A stretch of DNA of 40,129 nucleotides from Bacteroidetes bacterium CG18_big_fil_WC_8_21_14_2_50_41_14 (lineage in GTDB: Bacteria > Bacteroidota > Bacteroidia > Bacteroidales > F082), in the NCBI GenBank assembly GCA_002771745.1, contig PCUL01000339.1:2830-42958 (forward strand), written 5' to 3'. Position numbers and translations under genes: made by a program. A model generated the notes under the pieces. It did not search any database. It was not told the origin of the DNA and saw only the letters and a program-made list of their open reading frames with translations. Shown piece by piece: positions 1 to 10,671 of the stretch. Each line of letters begins with the position of its first letter. Position 1 is the first letter of the stretch.

Positions 1-845
1 TCTTCGGTATATTCCAGAATACCTTTCATCGGTCCCTCAGCAGCCTCCTTCATGGCAGCATTGATTTCATCCTTTGTAGCTTCAGTCTTGAGGTTCACCA
101 CCAGGTCGACCAGCGAACCTGTCGGTGTAGGAACGCGAATGGCCATACCATCGAGTTTACCATTCAAATCCGGGATAACAATACCTACGGCTTTTGCAGC
201 ACCTGTAGTGGTGGGAATTTGCGAAACCGCTGCCGAGCGCGCTCTTCTTAAATCAGAATGAGGCGCATCGAGTATAATTTGATCGTTGGTGTATGAATGA
301 ATCGTAGTCATCAGCCCGTTTTCAATGCCAAATTTGTCGTTAAGCACTTTAGCAATCGGAGCCAGGCAGTTGGTAGTACATGAAGCATTGGAAACACATT
401 GGTCTTCATCGCGCAATTCGTTATCATTGACCCCCAACACGATCATGCGGTCGATGGCATCCTTGGATGGGACGGTAAGTACCACTTTTTTTGCACCATT
501 TTTCAGGTGATCGCCATAGCCACCTTTGCTACTTTCTTTGGAGCGGAAAATGCCTGTGGCTTCCACTACCACATCGGGAGTTTGAGCCCACTTGATATTA
601 ATTGGTGCACGTTCAGAGGTCACAGGATATTCTTTCCCATTTACAATCAAACAGCTGTCGTTGAATGATATCTGCCCGTTAAATTTTCCCTGGGTAGAAT
701 CGTATTTGAGCAGGTGCGCCAGGGTCTTTGTATCTGTAAGGTCGTTTATTCCAACTACTTCCATGTTAGCGCGTTCGAGGGCGATCTTAAACACGTTGCG
801 GCCGATGCGGCCAAAACCGTTAATTCCAACTTTAATTTTAGTCAT
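1..845 (-). CDS. gap: Type I glyceraldehyde-3-phosphate dehydrogenase, 3' end outside the window
   Basis: Reverse-strand translation from ATG at 845: MTKIKVGINGFGRIGRNVFKIALERANMEVVGINDL... with catalytic SNASCTTNCLAP. It runs off the left edge, so it is absent from the ORF track. Confidence 0.97.
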   Translation of the reverse strand, partial: MTKIKVGINGFGRIGRNVFKIALERANMEVVGINDLTDTKTLAHLLKYDSTQGKFNGQISFNDSCLIVNGKEYPVTSERAPINIKWAQTPDVVVEATGIFRSKESSKGGYGDHLKNGAKKVVLTVPSKDAIDRMIVLGVNDNELRDEDQCVSNASCTTNCLAPIAKVLNDKFGIENGLMTTIHSYTNDQIILDAPHSDLRRARSAAVSQIPTTTGAAKAVGIVIPDLNGKLDGMAIRVPTPTGSLVDLVVNLKTEATKDEINAAMKEAAEGPMKGILEYTE

Positions 846-977
846 GGTATTTCGAGTATTAAAAAATGAACTTCAAAGCAAAAACAAGAACAATTTCATA
901 CTTTTGTCGTATTGCCAATCTTGCTTTTGTGCAAAATTACATCAAATAGTTCTCAAAAATTCCCTATCTCAGGTGTT

Positions 978-3900
978 ATGAAAGAAAAATTCGAATCGAA
1001 AGCCCTTGAAGCCAACCTGGCCGAAACACGGTATAAAGACATTAAAATACCATCTGATTTTCAATACTTTATAAATCTGTCAAAAACCTATTTTGGAATC
1101 AACAAACGCGCAAACGATTGCGTCATCGAATTTCAACATCCCTTTTCCAACAGAAAATTTGTAACCGAGGAGTTAAGAAATATCTTATTGACCGATTACT
1201 GGTTCTACATGGGTCTTGGAACAGGCGATGAAGCATTTAAAATTCCCCTCCAATTGATGCGTACCTTATTGATTGAACCCGGAAATTCAGATGACCATGC
1301 CCTGATTATTAGAACAATACTCGAATTTATTGGCAAACTGGCCGGGGAAAGCAACGATTTCTCTTCAACAATCACTTTTTGCCTGAATATCCTGCGCGAA
1401 GGAATGGGAAACGATACTTTGAGTTTTATTAAATCCTCCAAGCATTTCGATCGGTACCTGAAAGAAATTGCCGATAACGAGTTGTTTAGTCAGACAGTTT
1501 TCGAACTCACCAAGGATATTAGTCGGGAAAACATCTTGTATTGGAAAGAAAACACGAAAATTGAAATCTGGCTCGAAGAACAAACTTCCATACTGACCAT
1601 CGACAAACAAGTCCTTATTGATGCCATCGGATCGCCCTGGTTCGGAATGCTTCTGAATCAATTAAATAAAGCCGATACCTGGGAACAGTTGGTGAACAAG
1701 CTGCCCGATTATGATAAAGTTGCAGAAATTCTGGCCGATGCAATCAGGTTCTTTCCGACCTTCATCGAAAAATTCTATTTCAGCTTTTACCTGTTGAAAC
1801 TGCCCGGCATGGTAAACCACCGTGAGCGTTTGATATGGGATTTGAACAAATTGGTGCAGCAGGCAATGGACGAAGTACCTCAGGATCAGTTAAGAAAGTT
1901 TATTGATCAACTATTCTTGTTTGCAGCAGGACTGCGTCAAACGCATACGAGCTCGGTACTTGATATTTTTCTTACTGTAGGGAAAAAAACAATCGATATC
2001 GACAAAAAGAACACACATCAAATATCAGGGTATTTTGAAGAAAAACTAATCCACTTTGGTTTTGAAACTCCCGGAATTGTATACGTGAACGAAAACTGGC
2101 AGCTTTCTGTAAACGAAAACCACATCAAAAACATCAGTGTATGGCTTGAGTTGATTGAGTATTCGCAAATGGAGATGGAGAAATTATTGTCGACACTGAT
2201 CGTAAATTTAAAACTGGGTGGTATTTTTCTCAGCGACACCGACTTGTTTCAACGCGAAATCACAAAAATCCTAAACTCGAACATTGCTCCTTTTTATAAA
2301 AAAGTAAAGCAGCTTACCCGCATTTTCCCGGTTTATTTTAATGAAATAGGTGCCGAAGGCGAAATCAGGAAAGTGACCACAACCATGGATGAGATCTCTC
2401 ACCGCAAGGATCAGTTGGTGCACTTTTTACGAAAACAGGTACACACCGAAAGTAACAATACGCTTATTGGGCTTACCCGAAAAATTTTCATTTTTTGGTA
2501 CGATGGAAACCTGGAAGCATTAAAAGAAGTTCTCCCAAAAAATGTTTATCAGGGTATAGACAAGGAAAACGAGTTTTTTGCACCCATTCACCACATGGTG
2601 ATTCAGTTGTGTGACCTGAGTGGAAAGTCGCCTTCGGATCTGCTGGCAGTAAGTGAAAAGAAATTTGAAAAACTGCTGGATGAGCTTCCCGAGAGCAATG
2701 CACGGGATGTGGAACGTTTAAAGGACACCCGCCGACTGTATGCTTTCCTCAAGGAGAAGTATTCATTCGAAACCGTGGATATTATCGCTTTGCTGAAACG
2801 CTATAGCTTTATTCCGGACCAGGACATTGAGAAGTTTGCCAAAGCGCTCGAAAACGATGATTTTGAGACCTCTCTCAAATTCATTTATAGCTTTATGACC
2901 AAGCTGAAAGAAATCATCTTTAATCCAAAAACAAGCCAGGGTTGGGAAAATATCTACCACAAAAGGCATATTGCCATCGGGATTCCCTCCATGTACGGCA
3001 CTTACCGTGAGGTAAAATTCGAAGCCCTGGGTTTGACTTTCCGACTGGAGAATGTGGCCACCCGGCTGATGGAGAAGGTGGTGGCGCAAATTAACCTGAA
3101 CTATATTTCGGGCAAGACACTGAAAAACATATACACCATTCTCGACTACTTCCGCGAAGGGCTCGAACTGGACGGTGTTAATAACCAGAGTTTCAACTCG
3201 AATTTACGCATGCTCAAATATAGCCTCAGGTCGCAAAGTTTCAGCTTTGAACAGTACATCAACATATTTCAGTTCCTGGCCGAAGACGTGAAGCGTACCA
3301 TCATCAAATACTTTTTAAAATCATACGAAATTCCACTTCGTATCGTGGTTCAGCAATTGAACGACAGCAACAAACAAATGCCTGAAAAAGAGCTGGTGAA
3401 GTTGGTCAACAAAAAGTCAGAACAATTTTATCGTGAGGTGATTGTAGATGCATTTTTAATGCAACCCCTTGACAAGTTCATATCGCGAATTTTGGAGTCG
3501 TTGCGCGAGATGTCGGATAACCTGCCCGGTCAGATGATTACTGAAATCATGTCGTACAACTCCGATTTGGTTATTGCCCGACTGGGAAAGCCCAATCCAC
3601 AGGTCGATAACCAGGCTTTTTTGGGATCGAAAGCCTACCACCTGAAAAACCTGCGCATGGCCGGTTTTCCCATCCCGCCCGGATTTGTCATCACTACAGA
3701 AGCTTTTAGGAGATACAGAGCCATTAACGGCCATCCGGAGCTACAGAAGGAAATGTACGATTTAATCAAAGAACATTTACAATTAGTAGAAAAATCCTGC
3801 AAGAAAAAATTTGGCGACCAACAAAACCCGTTGTTGTTGTCGGTAAGGTCAGGGACGGCCATCTCGATGCCAGGTGCGATGGATACCTTTTTAAATGTGG

Positions 3901-5099
3901 GGATGAATGATGACATCACCCAAAGCCTGAGTGAAATTCCGGGATTTGAGTGGAGTGCCTGGGATTCGTACCGCAGGTTACTTCAAAGCTGGGGCATGGC
4001 ATACGGACTCACCCGCGATGAGTTTGACAAGATCATCGAGAGCTATAAGGCCAAGTATCAGGTTGAACAAAAAATCGACCTGAGTAGCACCGCCATGCGC
4101 GAAGTAGCCATTGCCTATAAAGCAGCCCTGGCGAAAAACAACATCCGTTTCGAAGAAAACATATTCGAACAGCTGCTCGCAACCATCAACCTGGTGTTTG
4201 AATCCTGGTCATCGGAACGGGCCAAAGTTTATCGGGAGCACCTTGAAATTGCAGATGATTGGGGAACGGCCGTGGTAGTACAGCAAATGATTTTCGGGAA
4301 TTTGAGTGCTAACTCAGGAACGGGTGTGGTGTTTACACAGGATCCAACCAAAGAAAAACATGGGGTAAGTCTCTATGGCGACTTTGCATTGAGCGGACAG
4401 GGGGAAGACATTGTTGCAGGACTGGTAACACCCCGACCGGTAAGTAAAAATCAACCTTCCGCAGGGCAAAATCCGGGGCGATCGCTTCAGGAAAAGTTCC
4501 CTGATATTTACAAGAGACTCAATCAAATGGCTATCGACCTCACCGAAAACCATGGGTACAGTCCCCAGGAAATTGAGTTTACGTTTGAATCGGAAAAGGC
4601 AGAAGATTTGTATATTTTGCAAATAAGAGACCAGGACATGGCCGGGAACCGCTCTGCAGACGTTTTCGAAACGCCACTCGACCAAATGAAACTGGCAGGA
4701 AGAGGCATTGGTGTGGGAGGTGGCGCCATGAGTGGGAGGCTGGCTTTTAATGACAAAGAAATACAACAACTTCGGACACAATATCCCGGTATTCATGTGA
4801 TTTTGGTGAGACCAGACACTGTTCCGGACGATATCGGCATGATTTTCTCAACCGATGGATTGCTAACAGGTAAAGGAGGCGCTACCTCACATGCCGCCGT
4901 TACTGCGGTGCGATTGGGCAAAACAGCCGTTGTAAACTGTGCCAACCTACAGGTACACGATATGGAAAAAAAATGTGAACTCAATGGACATGTTTTTCAG
5001 AGCGGCGATACGATCTCCATCGATGGATATCTGGGAAATGTTTATGAAGGAAATTATCCTGTTAAAACCAGTCAGGATTACCTGGAATTTCACTTATAA
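978..5099 (+). CDS. PEP/pyruvate-binding (PPDK-like) large protein; likely start at ATG 978 rather than 912
   Basis: C-terminal part contains PPDK ATP-grasp-like motifs (GSKAYHLKNLRMAGFPIPPGFVIT, SVRSGTAISMPGAMDTFLNVG) and the phospho-His swivelling domain GKGGATSHAAVTAVRLGKTAVVNC. The N-terminal ~850 aa was not recognised. Confidence 0.85.
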   Translation: MKEKFESKALEANLAETRYKDIKIPSDFQYFINLSKTYFGINKRANDCVIEFQHPFSNRKFVTEELRNILLTDYWFYMGLGTGDEAFKIPLQLMRTLLIEPGNSDDHALIIRTILEFIGKLAGESNDFSSTITFCLNILREGMGNDTLSFIKSSKHFDRYLKEIADNELFSQTVFELTKDISRENILYWKENTKIEIWLEEQTSILTIDKQVLIDAIGSPWFGMLLNQLNKADTWEQLVNKLPDYDKVAEILADAIRFFPTFIEKFYFSFYLLKLPGMVNHRERLIWDLNKLVQQAMDEVPQDQLRKFIDQLFLFAAGLRQTHTSSVLDIFLTVGKKTIDIDKKNTHQISGYFEEKLIHFGFETPGIVYVNENWQLSVNENHIKNISVWLELIEYSQMEMEKLLSTLIVNLKLGGIFLSDTDLFQREITKILNSNIAPFYKKVKQLTRIFPVYFNEIGAEGEIRKVTTTMDEISHRKDQLVHFLRKQVHTESNNTLIGLTRKIFIFWYDGNLEALKEVLPKNVYQGIDKENEFFAPIHHMVIQLCDLSGKSPSDLLAVSEKKFEKLLDELPESNARDVERLKDTRRLYAFLKEKYSFETVDIIALLKRYSFIPDQDIEKFAKALENDDFETSLKFIYSFMTKLKEIIFNPKTSQGWENIYHKRHIAIGIPSMYGTYREVKFEALGLTFRLENVATRLMEKVVAQINLNYISGKTLKNIYTILDYFREGLELDGVNNQSFNSNLRMLKYSLRSQSFSFEQYINIFQFLAEDVKRTIIKYFLKSYEIPLRIVVQQLNDSNKQMPEKELVKLVNKKSEQFYREVIVDAFLMQPLDKFISRILESLREMSDNLPGQMITEIMSYNSDLVIARLGKPNPQVDNQAFLGSKAYHLKNLRMAGFPIPPGFVITTEAFRRYRAINGHPELQKEMYDLIKEHLQLVEKSCKKKFGDQQNPLLLSVRSGTAISMPGAMDTFLNVGMNDDITQSLSEIPGFEWSAWDSYRRLLQSWGMAYGLTRDEFDKIIESYKAKYQVEQKIDLSSTAMREVAIAYKAALAKNNIRFEENIFEQLLATINLVFESWSSERAKVYREHLEIADDWGTAVVVQQMIFGNLSANSGTGVVFTQDPTKEKHGVSLYGDFALSGQGEDIVAGLVTPRPVSKNQPSAGQNPGRSLQEKFPDIYKRLNQMAIDLTENHGYSPQEIEFTFESEKAEDLYILQIRDQDMAGNRSADVFETPLDQMKLAGRGIGVGGGAMSGRLAFNDKEIQQLRTQYPGIHVILVRPDTVPDDIGMIFSTDGLLTGKGGATSHAAVTAVRLGKTAVVNCANLQVHDMEKKCELNGHVFQSGDTISIDGYLGNVYEGNYPVKTSQDYLEFHL

Positions 5100-6323
5100 T
5101 GTCTCTGTGGCTTTTGTTTGGACGTCATCATTCATCCTGAAAATGAGCGATATTTCGGTTTTTTCTTTGCTACTGGATATATCTAAGCCGGCTCCATGAA
5201 TTTCCAGAAAAGTTTGAACATAATGTAAACCGAGTCCAACATGTTCATCACTATGTTGCCTTCCGGCACCAAAGGGCTTAACAATTTCTTCAATCTGGTC
5301 GGCAGGAATTACTTCGCCGGTATTCGAGACAATTATTTTCAACTGACCATCTTTGGTGGCAGTGGTAATGTGAATCACACCATTTTCGTTGGAGAATTTA
5401 ATAGCATTGTCGATGATTTCCTGCATGCAGCGGGTAAAATACATCTCCACAACTCTTATACTCGCCTGCGGTTTAAATAAAGTTGAAAATGTTAAATGTT
5501 TTTCATTGGCATTTGGAAGATTTGCCTCGATCAATTTTTCAATTACCGACTTCATGTTGATTTGAGTCTTCGCCATGTCCCTTCCCGTTGTTTGCATCTG
5601 GGTTATTTCAAGGGCAAGTTTTGAAACTTCTTCAAGCCGCTGAACCGATTCGTTCAGGATATCGAAAAGCTCTCTTAATTGAGGATCATCGATCATTTCG
5701 CTGAGAACACTGGCAGGTCCCAGAATACCGTTTAAGGGTGTTCGGATTTCATGACTGATGAGTTTTAAAAATTCATTTTTTGCTTCATCAAGAACTAAAA
5801 GTTTTTTATTGGCATGTTCTAATTTAAGGTTCGACTCGTTTAGCTCAGCAGTTCTTTCATCAACTTTTTGTTCCAAAATTTCGCTCATTCTTTTCAGTAA
5901 CTCCCGCTGCATCTTTAATTTGAGCTGAACTTTGACTCTTTCAATCAGCTCATGGGTATCGAATGGTTTGGTAATATAATCTTGTGCCCCCAACTCAAAT
6001 CCTTTCAACACATCCTCTTTTTGCACCTTTGCTGTGAGGAATATGATAGGAATTTCCCTGCTACGCTCATCGGCACGTACACGCTTACATACCTCGTATC
6101 CATCCATCTTCGGCATCATAATATCAAGCAGGATTAAATCAGGCGGGTTATCATTAAAAACAGTATTCAAGGCATCTTCTCCACTGATCGCTGTTTTCAT
6201 GTCAAAATCTTCGAGCAATGAAACTAAGATACCAATGTTTGCTGGTGAATCATCAACAATAAGGATCGTATTATCATAAAGATCTTTCATATTTTTCAGC
6301 AAAATATTGTTCAATCCAATCAA
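5094..6323 (-). CDS. Hybrid response regulator receiver-histidine kinase (REC-HisKA-HATPase)
   Basis: REC: ILIVDDSPANIGIL..DLILLDIMMPKMDGYEV..FLTAK; HisKA: LISHEIRTPLNGI; HATPase: EIIDNAIKFSN..VGLGLHYV. Confidence 0.93.
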   Translation of the reverse strand: MIGLNNILLKNMKDLYDNTILIVDDSPANIGILVSLLEDFDMKTAISGEDALNTVFNDNPPDLILLDIMMPKMDGYEVCKRVRADERSREIPIIFLTAKVQKEDVLKGFELGAQDYITKPFDTHELIERVKVQLKLKMQRELLKRMSEILEQKVDERTAELNESNLKLEHANKKLLVLDEAKNEFLKLISHEIRTPLNGILGPASVLSEMIDDPQLRELFDILNESVQRLEEVSKLALEITQMQTTGRDMAKTQINMKSVIEKLIEANLPNANEKHLTFSTLFKPQASIRVVEMYFTRCMQEIIDNAIKFSNENGVIHITTATKDGQLKIIVSNTGEVIPADQIEEIVKPFGAGRQHSDEHVGLGLHYVQTFLEIHGAGLDISSSKEKTEISLIFRMNDDVQTKATETL

Positions 6324-6865
6324 ACAACAGTCAGGTTAATTTGTAATCTTTTATTTATATTTATACAATATCGCCTCATCCAAGCAAACTTTATCTTACT
6401 TCCGGGTTAGTGGTTTAACATCAACTCTTTCATATAATCATGACGATCTGCATATTTAACACATTAAAAATGAACAGGACTCGAAATTTATATTGCACTT
6501 AATTACTGACATTACAGCATATTAAACGAATTTGGAACAAGAACGATTTTAAGATTATAAAAGTACGCATAATTAACTTCAACAAATCATTTAACTGCAA
6601 TATTTAATTGAATAAAAATCTATTGGAAGTGATTTTAAAAATTAATGACTGCTATTCATAATCAACCGATTGGCGACAGAAGGATTCTGTAAAAAATCCA
6701 TTTCCGATTTCCTTATTAAAATTAAATACAAATTACTTTAAAACCCATGTTTTTCTTGGTAGGCTCAAAGAGATTATATACTTTTACGCTCCCTTGAAAA
6801 TCATCTATTTAAATATAAATTATTATCTATACAACCAACTATAACCAACGACGAAATACCTAATT

Positions 6866-8089
6866 ATGAAGAAAATTCATGTGATCAATCCTGTTGTAGA
6901 ACTCGATGGTGATGAAATGACCAGAATTATATGGGTCATGATTAAAGACAAATTGATTCTGCCCTATTTGGATATCGATCTGAAATACTACGACCTGAGT
7001 ATTGAAAAAAGAGACGAGACCAACGACCAAATTACCATTGATGCCGCAGAAGCCATAAAAAAATACCATGTTGGTATAAAATGCGCCACCATCACCCCCG
7101 ATGAAAACAGGGTAAAAGAATTTGGGTTGAAGCAAATGTGGCGTTCACCCAACGGAACCATCCGAAATATACTGGGAGGTACCGTTTTCCGCGAACCCAT
7201 TTTGATGAAAAATGTTCCCCGTTTGGTTCCAGGCTGGACCAAACCCATCGTGATCGGACGTCATGCTTATGGTGACCAATACCGCGCCACCGATTTTAGA
7301 ACCAAAGGCAAAGGCACACTCACCATCACCTATACCCCCGACAACGGTGAGGCACAAACTTATACCGTACATCAATTTGAAGGCGACGGGGTAGCCATGG
7401 CCATGTTCAATACCGATGAGAGTATCACCGGGTTTGCATATTCATGTTTTAACATGGCACTGGATAAAAAATGGCCTCTGTACTTAAGTACAAAAAACAC
7501 CATCCTTAAAAAGTATGATGGCCGGTTTAAGGACATTTTCCAGGAAGTGTTTGAAAAGGAATTTAAATCGCGTTACGAAGCTGCCGGCATCACTTACGAG
7601 CATCGTTTGATTGACGACATGGTAGCCGCTGCCATGAAATGGGAAGGTGGCTTTGTGTGGGCAACCAAAAACTACGATGGCGATGTACAGAGCGACACCC
7701 TTGCGCAAGGTTTTGGCTCTCTTGGACTGATGACCTCTGTGCTCATTACCCCTGACGGGAAAACCATGGAAGCAGAAGCCGCCCATGGAACGGTAACACG
7801 TCACTTCCGTGAACATCAAAAAGGAAAACCCACATCAACTAACCCCATTGCGTCCATTTTCGCCTGGACCAGAGGGTTGGCTCACCGGGGAAGGCTCGAC
7901 AACAACCAGCCATTAGTTAACTTTGCATTAAAAATAGAAAAAGTGTGTGTCGACACCGTTGAATCGGGATTGATGACCAAAGATTTAGCTCTGATCATTC
8001 ATGGTAAGAACCTGAAAAAAGAAGACTATCTCACTACGGAAGGCTTCCTGGATGCCCTGGCCAACAGACTTCAAAAAGAATTATTCTAA
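6866..8089 (+). CDS. icd: NADP-dependent isocitrate dehydrogenase (eukaryotic-type)
   Basis: [44 protein letters not shown]...; [35 protein letters not shown]. Confidence 0.96.
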   Translation: MKKIHVINPVVELDGDEMTRIIWVMIKDKLILPYLDIDLKYYDLSIEKRDETNDQITIDAAEAIKKYHVGIKCATITPDENRVKEFGLKQMWRSPNGTIRNILGGTVFREPILMKNVPRLVPGWTKPIVIGRHAYGDQYRATDFRTKGKGTLTITYTPDNGEAQTYTVHQFEGDGVAMAMFNTDESITGFAYSCFNMALDKKWPLYLSTKNTILKKYDGRFKDIFQEVFEKEFKSRYEAAGITYEHRLIDDMVAAAMKWEGGFVWATKNYDGDVQSDTLAQGFGSLGLMTSVLITPDGKTMEAEAAHGTVTRHFREHQKGKPTSTNPIASIFAWTRGLAHRGRLDNNQPLVNFALKIEKVCVDTVESGLMTKDLALIIHGKNLKKEDYLTTEGFLDALANRLQKELF

Positions 8090-8103
8090 TAAAATATACA
8101 ACC

Positions 8104-9411
8104 ATGACTGGCTTAAAACAAAAACTATACGAAAAAATTGAAGCCCATCGTCCCCGAATAAAGAGGCTTTTGGATGAACATGGAGAAACTGTTATCAACT
8201 CCGTTACCGTGCAACAGGTGATTGGTGGCATGCGGGGCATTAAAAGCCTTGTTACCGACATTTCTTATTTGGATCCTTACGAAGGAATCAGGTATCGCGG
8301 TTATACCTTGCCTGAGGTATTTGAAAAACTTCCCAAGCCTCCGGGAGCAGAAATGCCCTATGTAGAAGGATTGTTTTATTTATTGCTCACAGGCGATATA
8401 CCTACACAGAAAGAAGTAGACGCTGTGATTTACGATTCAGTCAACCGCAGGCAATTACCGAGGTATGTGTACGAGGTAATCGATGCATTCCCAAACCAAA
8501 GCCACCCAATGGTGATTTTGTCGGCAGCGGTGATGTCGATGCAACGCGAATCGGTTTTTAACCTGAAATACCAGCGTGGCATGGATAAAATTGACTTCTG
8601 GGATCCAACTTATGAAGATGCCATGAACCTGGTAGCAAAAATTCCAGTGATCGGAGCCTACATCTACAACAAACTGTATCGAAAAACCAAGTACGTTTAT
8701 CAGGATCCAACACTCGATTTCGGTGGGAACTTTGCCTCCATGATCGCCATCGACAAGCCCTATGATGAAGTTGCACGCATGTACTTCATCCTGCACGCCG
8801 ATCACGAAAGCGGTAACGTCAGTGCCCATACTGGTCATTTAATTGCCAGTTCATTGTCCGATGTATATTATTCAATTTCGGGGATGATCAATGGGCTGGC
8901 TGGTCCTCTGCACGGATTGGCCAACCAGGAGGTGCTTAGGTGGATTCAGGATGTTAGAATACGTTTCGGCGATCGAGTACCAACCAAAGATCAAATGCGC
9001 GAATTTGTTTTGGAGACATTAGATTCAGGTCAGGTTATTCCCGGTTACGGGCATGCCGTACTCAGAAAAACCGACCCCAGATATACCATTCAACGTGAAT
9101 TTTGTTTGAAGCATTTGCCGGATGATGATTTGTTTAAATATGCAGATATCTTGTATCAGGTAGTTCCCGACATATTACTTGAACAGGGAAAAGCCAAAAA
9201 CCCCTGGCCCAATGTCGATGCACAATCAGGTGTTATTCAATGGCACTATGGCCTGGTTCAGTACGATTATTACACGGTATTGTTCTCCATCGGTAGGGCA
9301 CTTGGTGTACTCTCCAATATCATTTGGGACCGCGCATTGGGTTATCCGATTGAACGACCAAAATCGATTACCACCGATATGCTGGAGCAGATGGTGGGGA
9401 TAAAAAAATAA
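8104..9411 (+). CDS. gltA: Citrate synthase (eukaryotic-like type)
   Basis: ADHESGNVSAHTGHLIASSLSDVYYSISGMINGLAGPLHGLANQEVLRWI, VIPGYGHAVLRKTDPRY; 14 nt downstream of icd. Confidence 0.95.
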   Translation: MTGLKQKLYEKIEAHRPRIKRLLDEHGETVINSVTVQQVIGGMRGIKSLVTDISYLDPYEGIRYRGYTLPEVFEKLPKPPGAEMPYVEGLFYLLLTGDIPTQKEVDAVIYDSVNRRQLPRYVYEVIDAFPNQSHPMVILSAAVMSMQRESVFNLKYQRGMDKIDFWDPTYEDAMNLVAKIPVIGAYIYNKLYRKTKYVYQDPTLDFGGNFASMIAIDKPYDEVARMYFILHADHESGNVSAHTGHLIASSLSDVYYSISGMINGLAGPLHGLANQEVLRWIQDVRIRFGDRVPTKDQMREFVLETLDSGQVIPGYGHAVLRKTDPRYTIQREFCLKHLPDDDLFKYADILYQVVPDILLEQGKAKNPWPNVDAQSGVIQWHYGLVQYDYYTVLFSIGRALGVLSNIIWDRALGYPIERPKSITTDMLEQMVGIKK

Positions 9412-9425
9412 CCAAACAATCGGTT

Positions 9426-9466
9426 AAAAGCCCTTGCACCGAATGGTACAAGGGCTTTTTGTTTTG
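9426..9466 (+). terminator. Rho-independent terminator downstream of citrate synthase
   Basis: 11-bp stem AAAAGCCCTTG...CAAGGGCTTTT followed by TGTTTTG. Confidence 0.85.
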
Positions 9467-9605
9467 TGCGAATGATGAATTTCGTAAAATAGGAACCTAT
9501 CAAATAATGCAGGTCAACCCTGCACACAATCAGGGCTAATCACTCTTCTGTTTCTATACAATCCATTTATTTTCATATATTTGTCGTGTTCAACATAATT
9601 TACTG

Positions 9606-10634
9606 ATGCGCAGAAAGCAAACTACACTTAAAGGGATTGCCGAAATACTTGGTGTTTCGCACACCACCGTTTCCAGGGCACTCAAAGACCATCCCGACAT
9701 CAGTGAAGAAATGAAAATTCAAGTCCAGCAATTGGCAAAAGAGCTTAACTATCACCCAAACAACCTTGCAGTCAACCTAAGAAAAAATCAATCCAGCACG
9801 ATTGGCGTTATCATACCTGAAATATCATTTTATTTTTTCCCTTCTGTACTCAAAGGCATCGAAGAAGTGGCCCACAACATGGGTTATAATGTAATGATCA
9901 TGCAATCGAACGAATCGCTTCAGCGTGAAAAAGAAAATGTACGTTTATTGTTGGGAAACAGAATTGCCGGCCTGTTGGTTTCTGTTTCGTACGAAACAAA
10001 AGAATACAGTCATTTTGATGAAATTGAAAACGCAGGTATCCCCATCGTGTTTTTTGATAAAGTGGTAGAACAGAAAAACATTTTCAAGGTAGATATTGAT
10101 GGTATTAAAGCAGCACGTGAAGGAACAACACACCTGATTGAATCTGGTTTTAAGAATATTGTCCTGTTGGCGGGCAATCCTAACATGTCTATTTCGATCG
10201 ACCGCATAAAAGGTTACAAACAAGCCCTGGAAGCAAATGGCATGGCTATGGTACTGGAGAACATCCTGTATGCAAATAATTTAGACGAGGCAGAGTTTGT
10301 AACACAGCAAGTGATAAGCCGTAAAAACCGCCCAGACGCGATATTTACTATTAGCGACCAAAATCTTTCGGGTGCCTTACAAGCCATTAAAAAAGCAGGT
10401 CTGACCATCCCCGATGATATTGCCATACTTTCGTTCAGTGACGGCCCCTTAACAACCATTATGAATCCATCCATTTCATCGATTAAACATTCAGGTTACC
10501 AAATAGGCAACAAAGCAGCCAGCCTGCTGTTTTACCGCATTCAAAATCCTGAACAGGCCCTTATCCCTATTGTACAGATTCTTGAAACTGAATTGGTAAT
10601 CAGAGAATCGACACGTAAAAGGCAAGGTGCATAA
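9606..10634 (+). CDS. LacI family transcriptional regulator
   Basis: N-terminal HTH KQTTLKGIAEILGVSHTTVSRALKDHPDISEE and periplasmic-binding-like domain (STIGVIIPEISFYFFPSVLKGIEE). Confidence 0.94.
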   Translation: MRRKQTTLKGIAEILGVSHTTVSRALKDHPDISEEMKIQVQQLAKELNYHPNNLAVNLRKNQSSTIGVIIPEISFYFFPSVLKGIEEVAHNMGYNVMIMQSNESLQREKENVRLLLGNRIAGLLVSVSYETKEYSHFDEIENAGIPIVFFDKVVEQKNIFKVDIDGIKAAREGTTHLIESGFKNIVLLAGNPNMSISIDRIKGYKQALEANGMAMVLENILYANNLDEAEFVTQQVISRKNRPDAIFTISDQNLSGALQAIKKAGLTIPDDIAILSFSDGPLTTIMNPSISSIKHSGYQIGNKAASLLFYRIQNPEQALIPIVQILETELVIRESTRKRQGA

Positions 10635-10671
10635 CAATAACTGTACAAAACCTTATTACTTCTCAAAAAGT

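Noticed and set aside
912-977. N-terminal extension of the PPDK-like ORF from ATG 912
   Set aside because: Lies in what reads as promoter/5' UTR between divergent genes; the MKEKFESK start at 978 is more plausible.
4314-4796. Antisense ORF of 160 aa inside the PPDK-like gene, and similar ORF-track entries opposite clear genes
   Set aside because: Composition shadows of strongly supported coding genes on the other strand; no recognisable domains.
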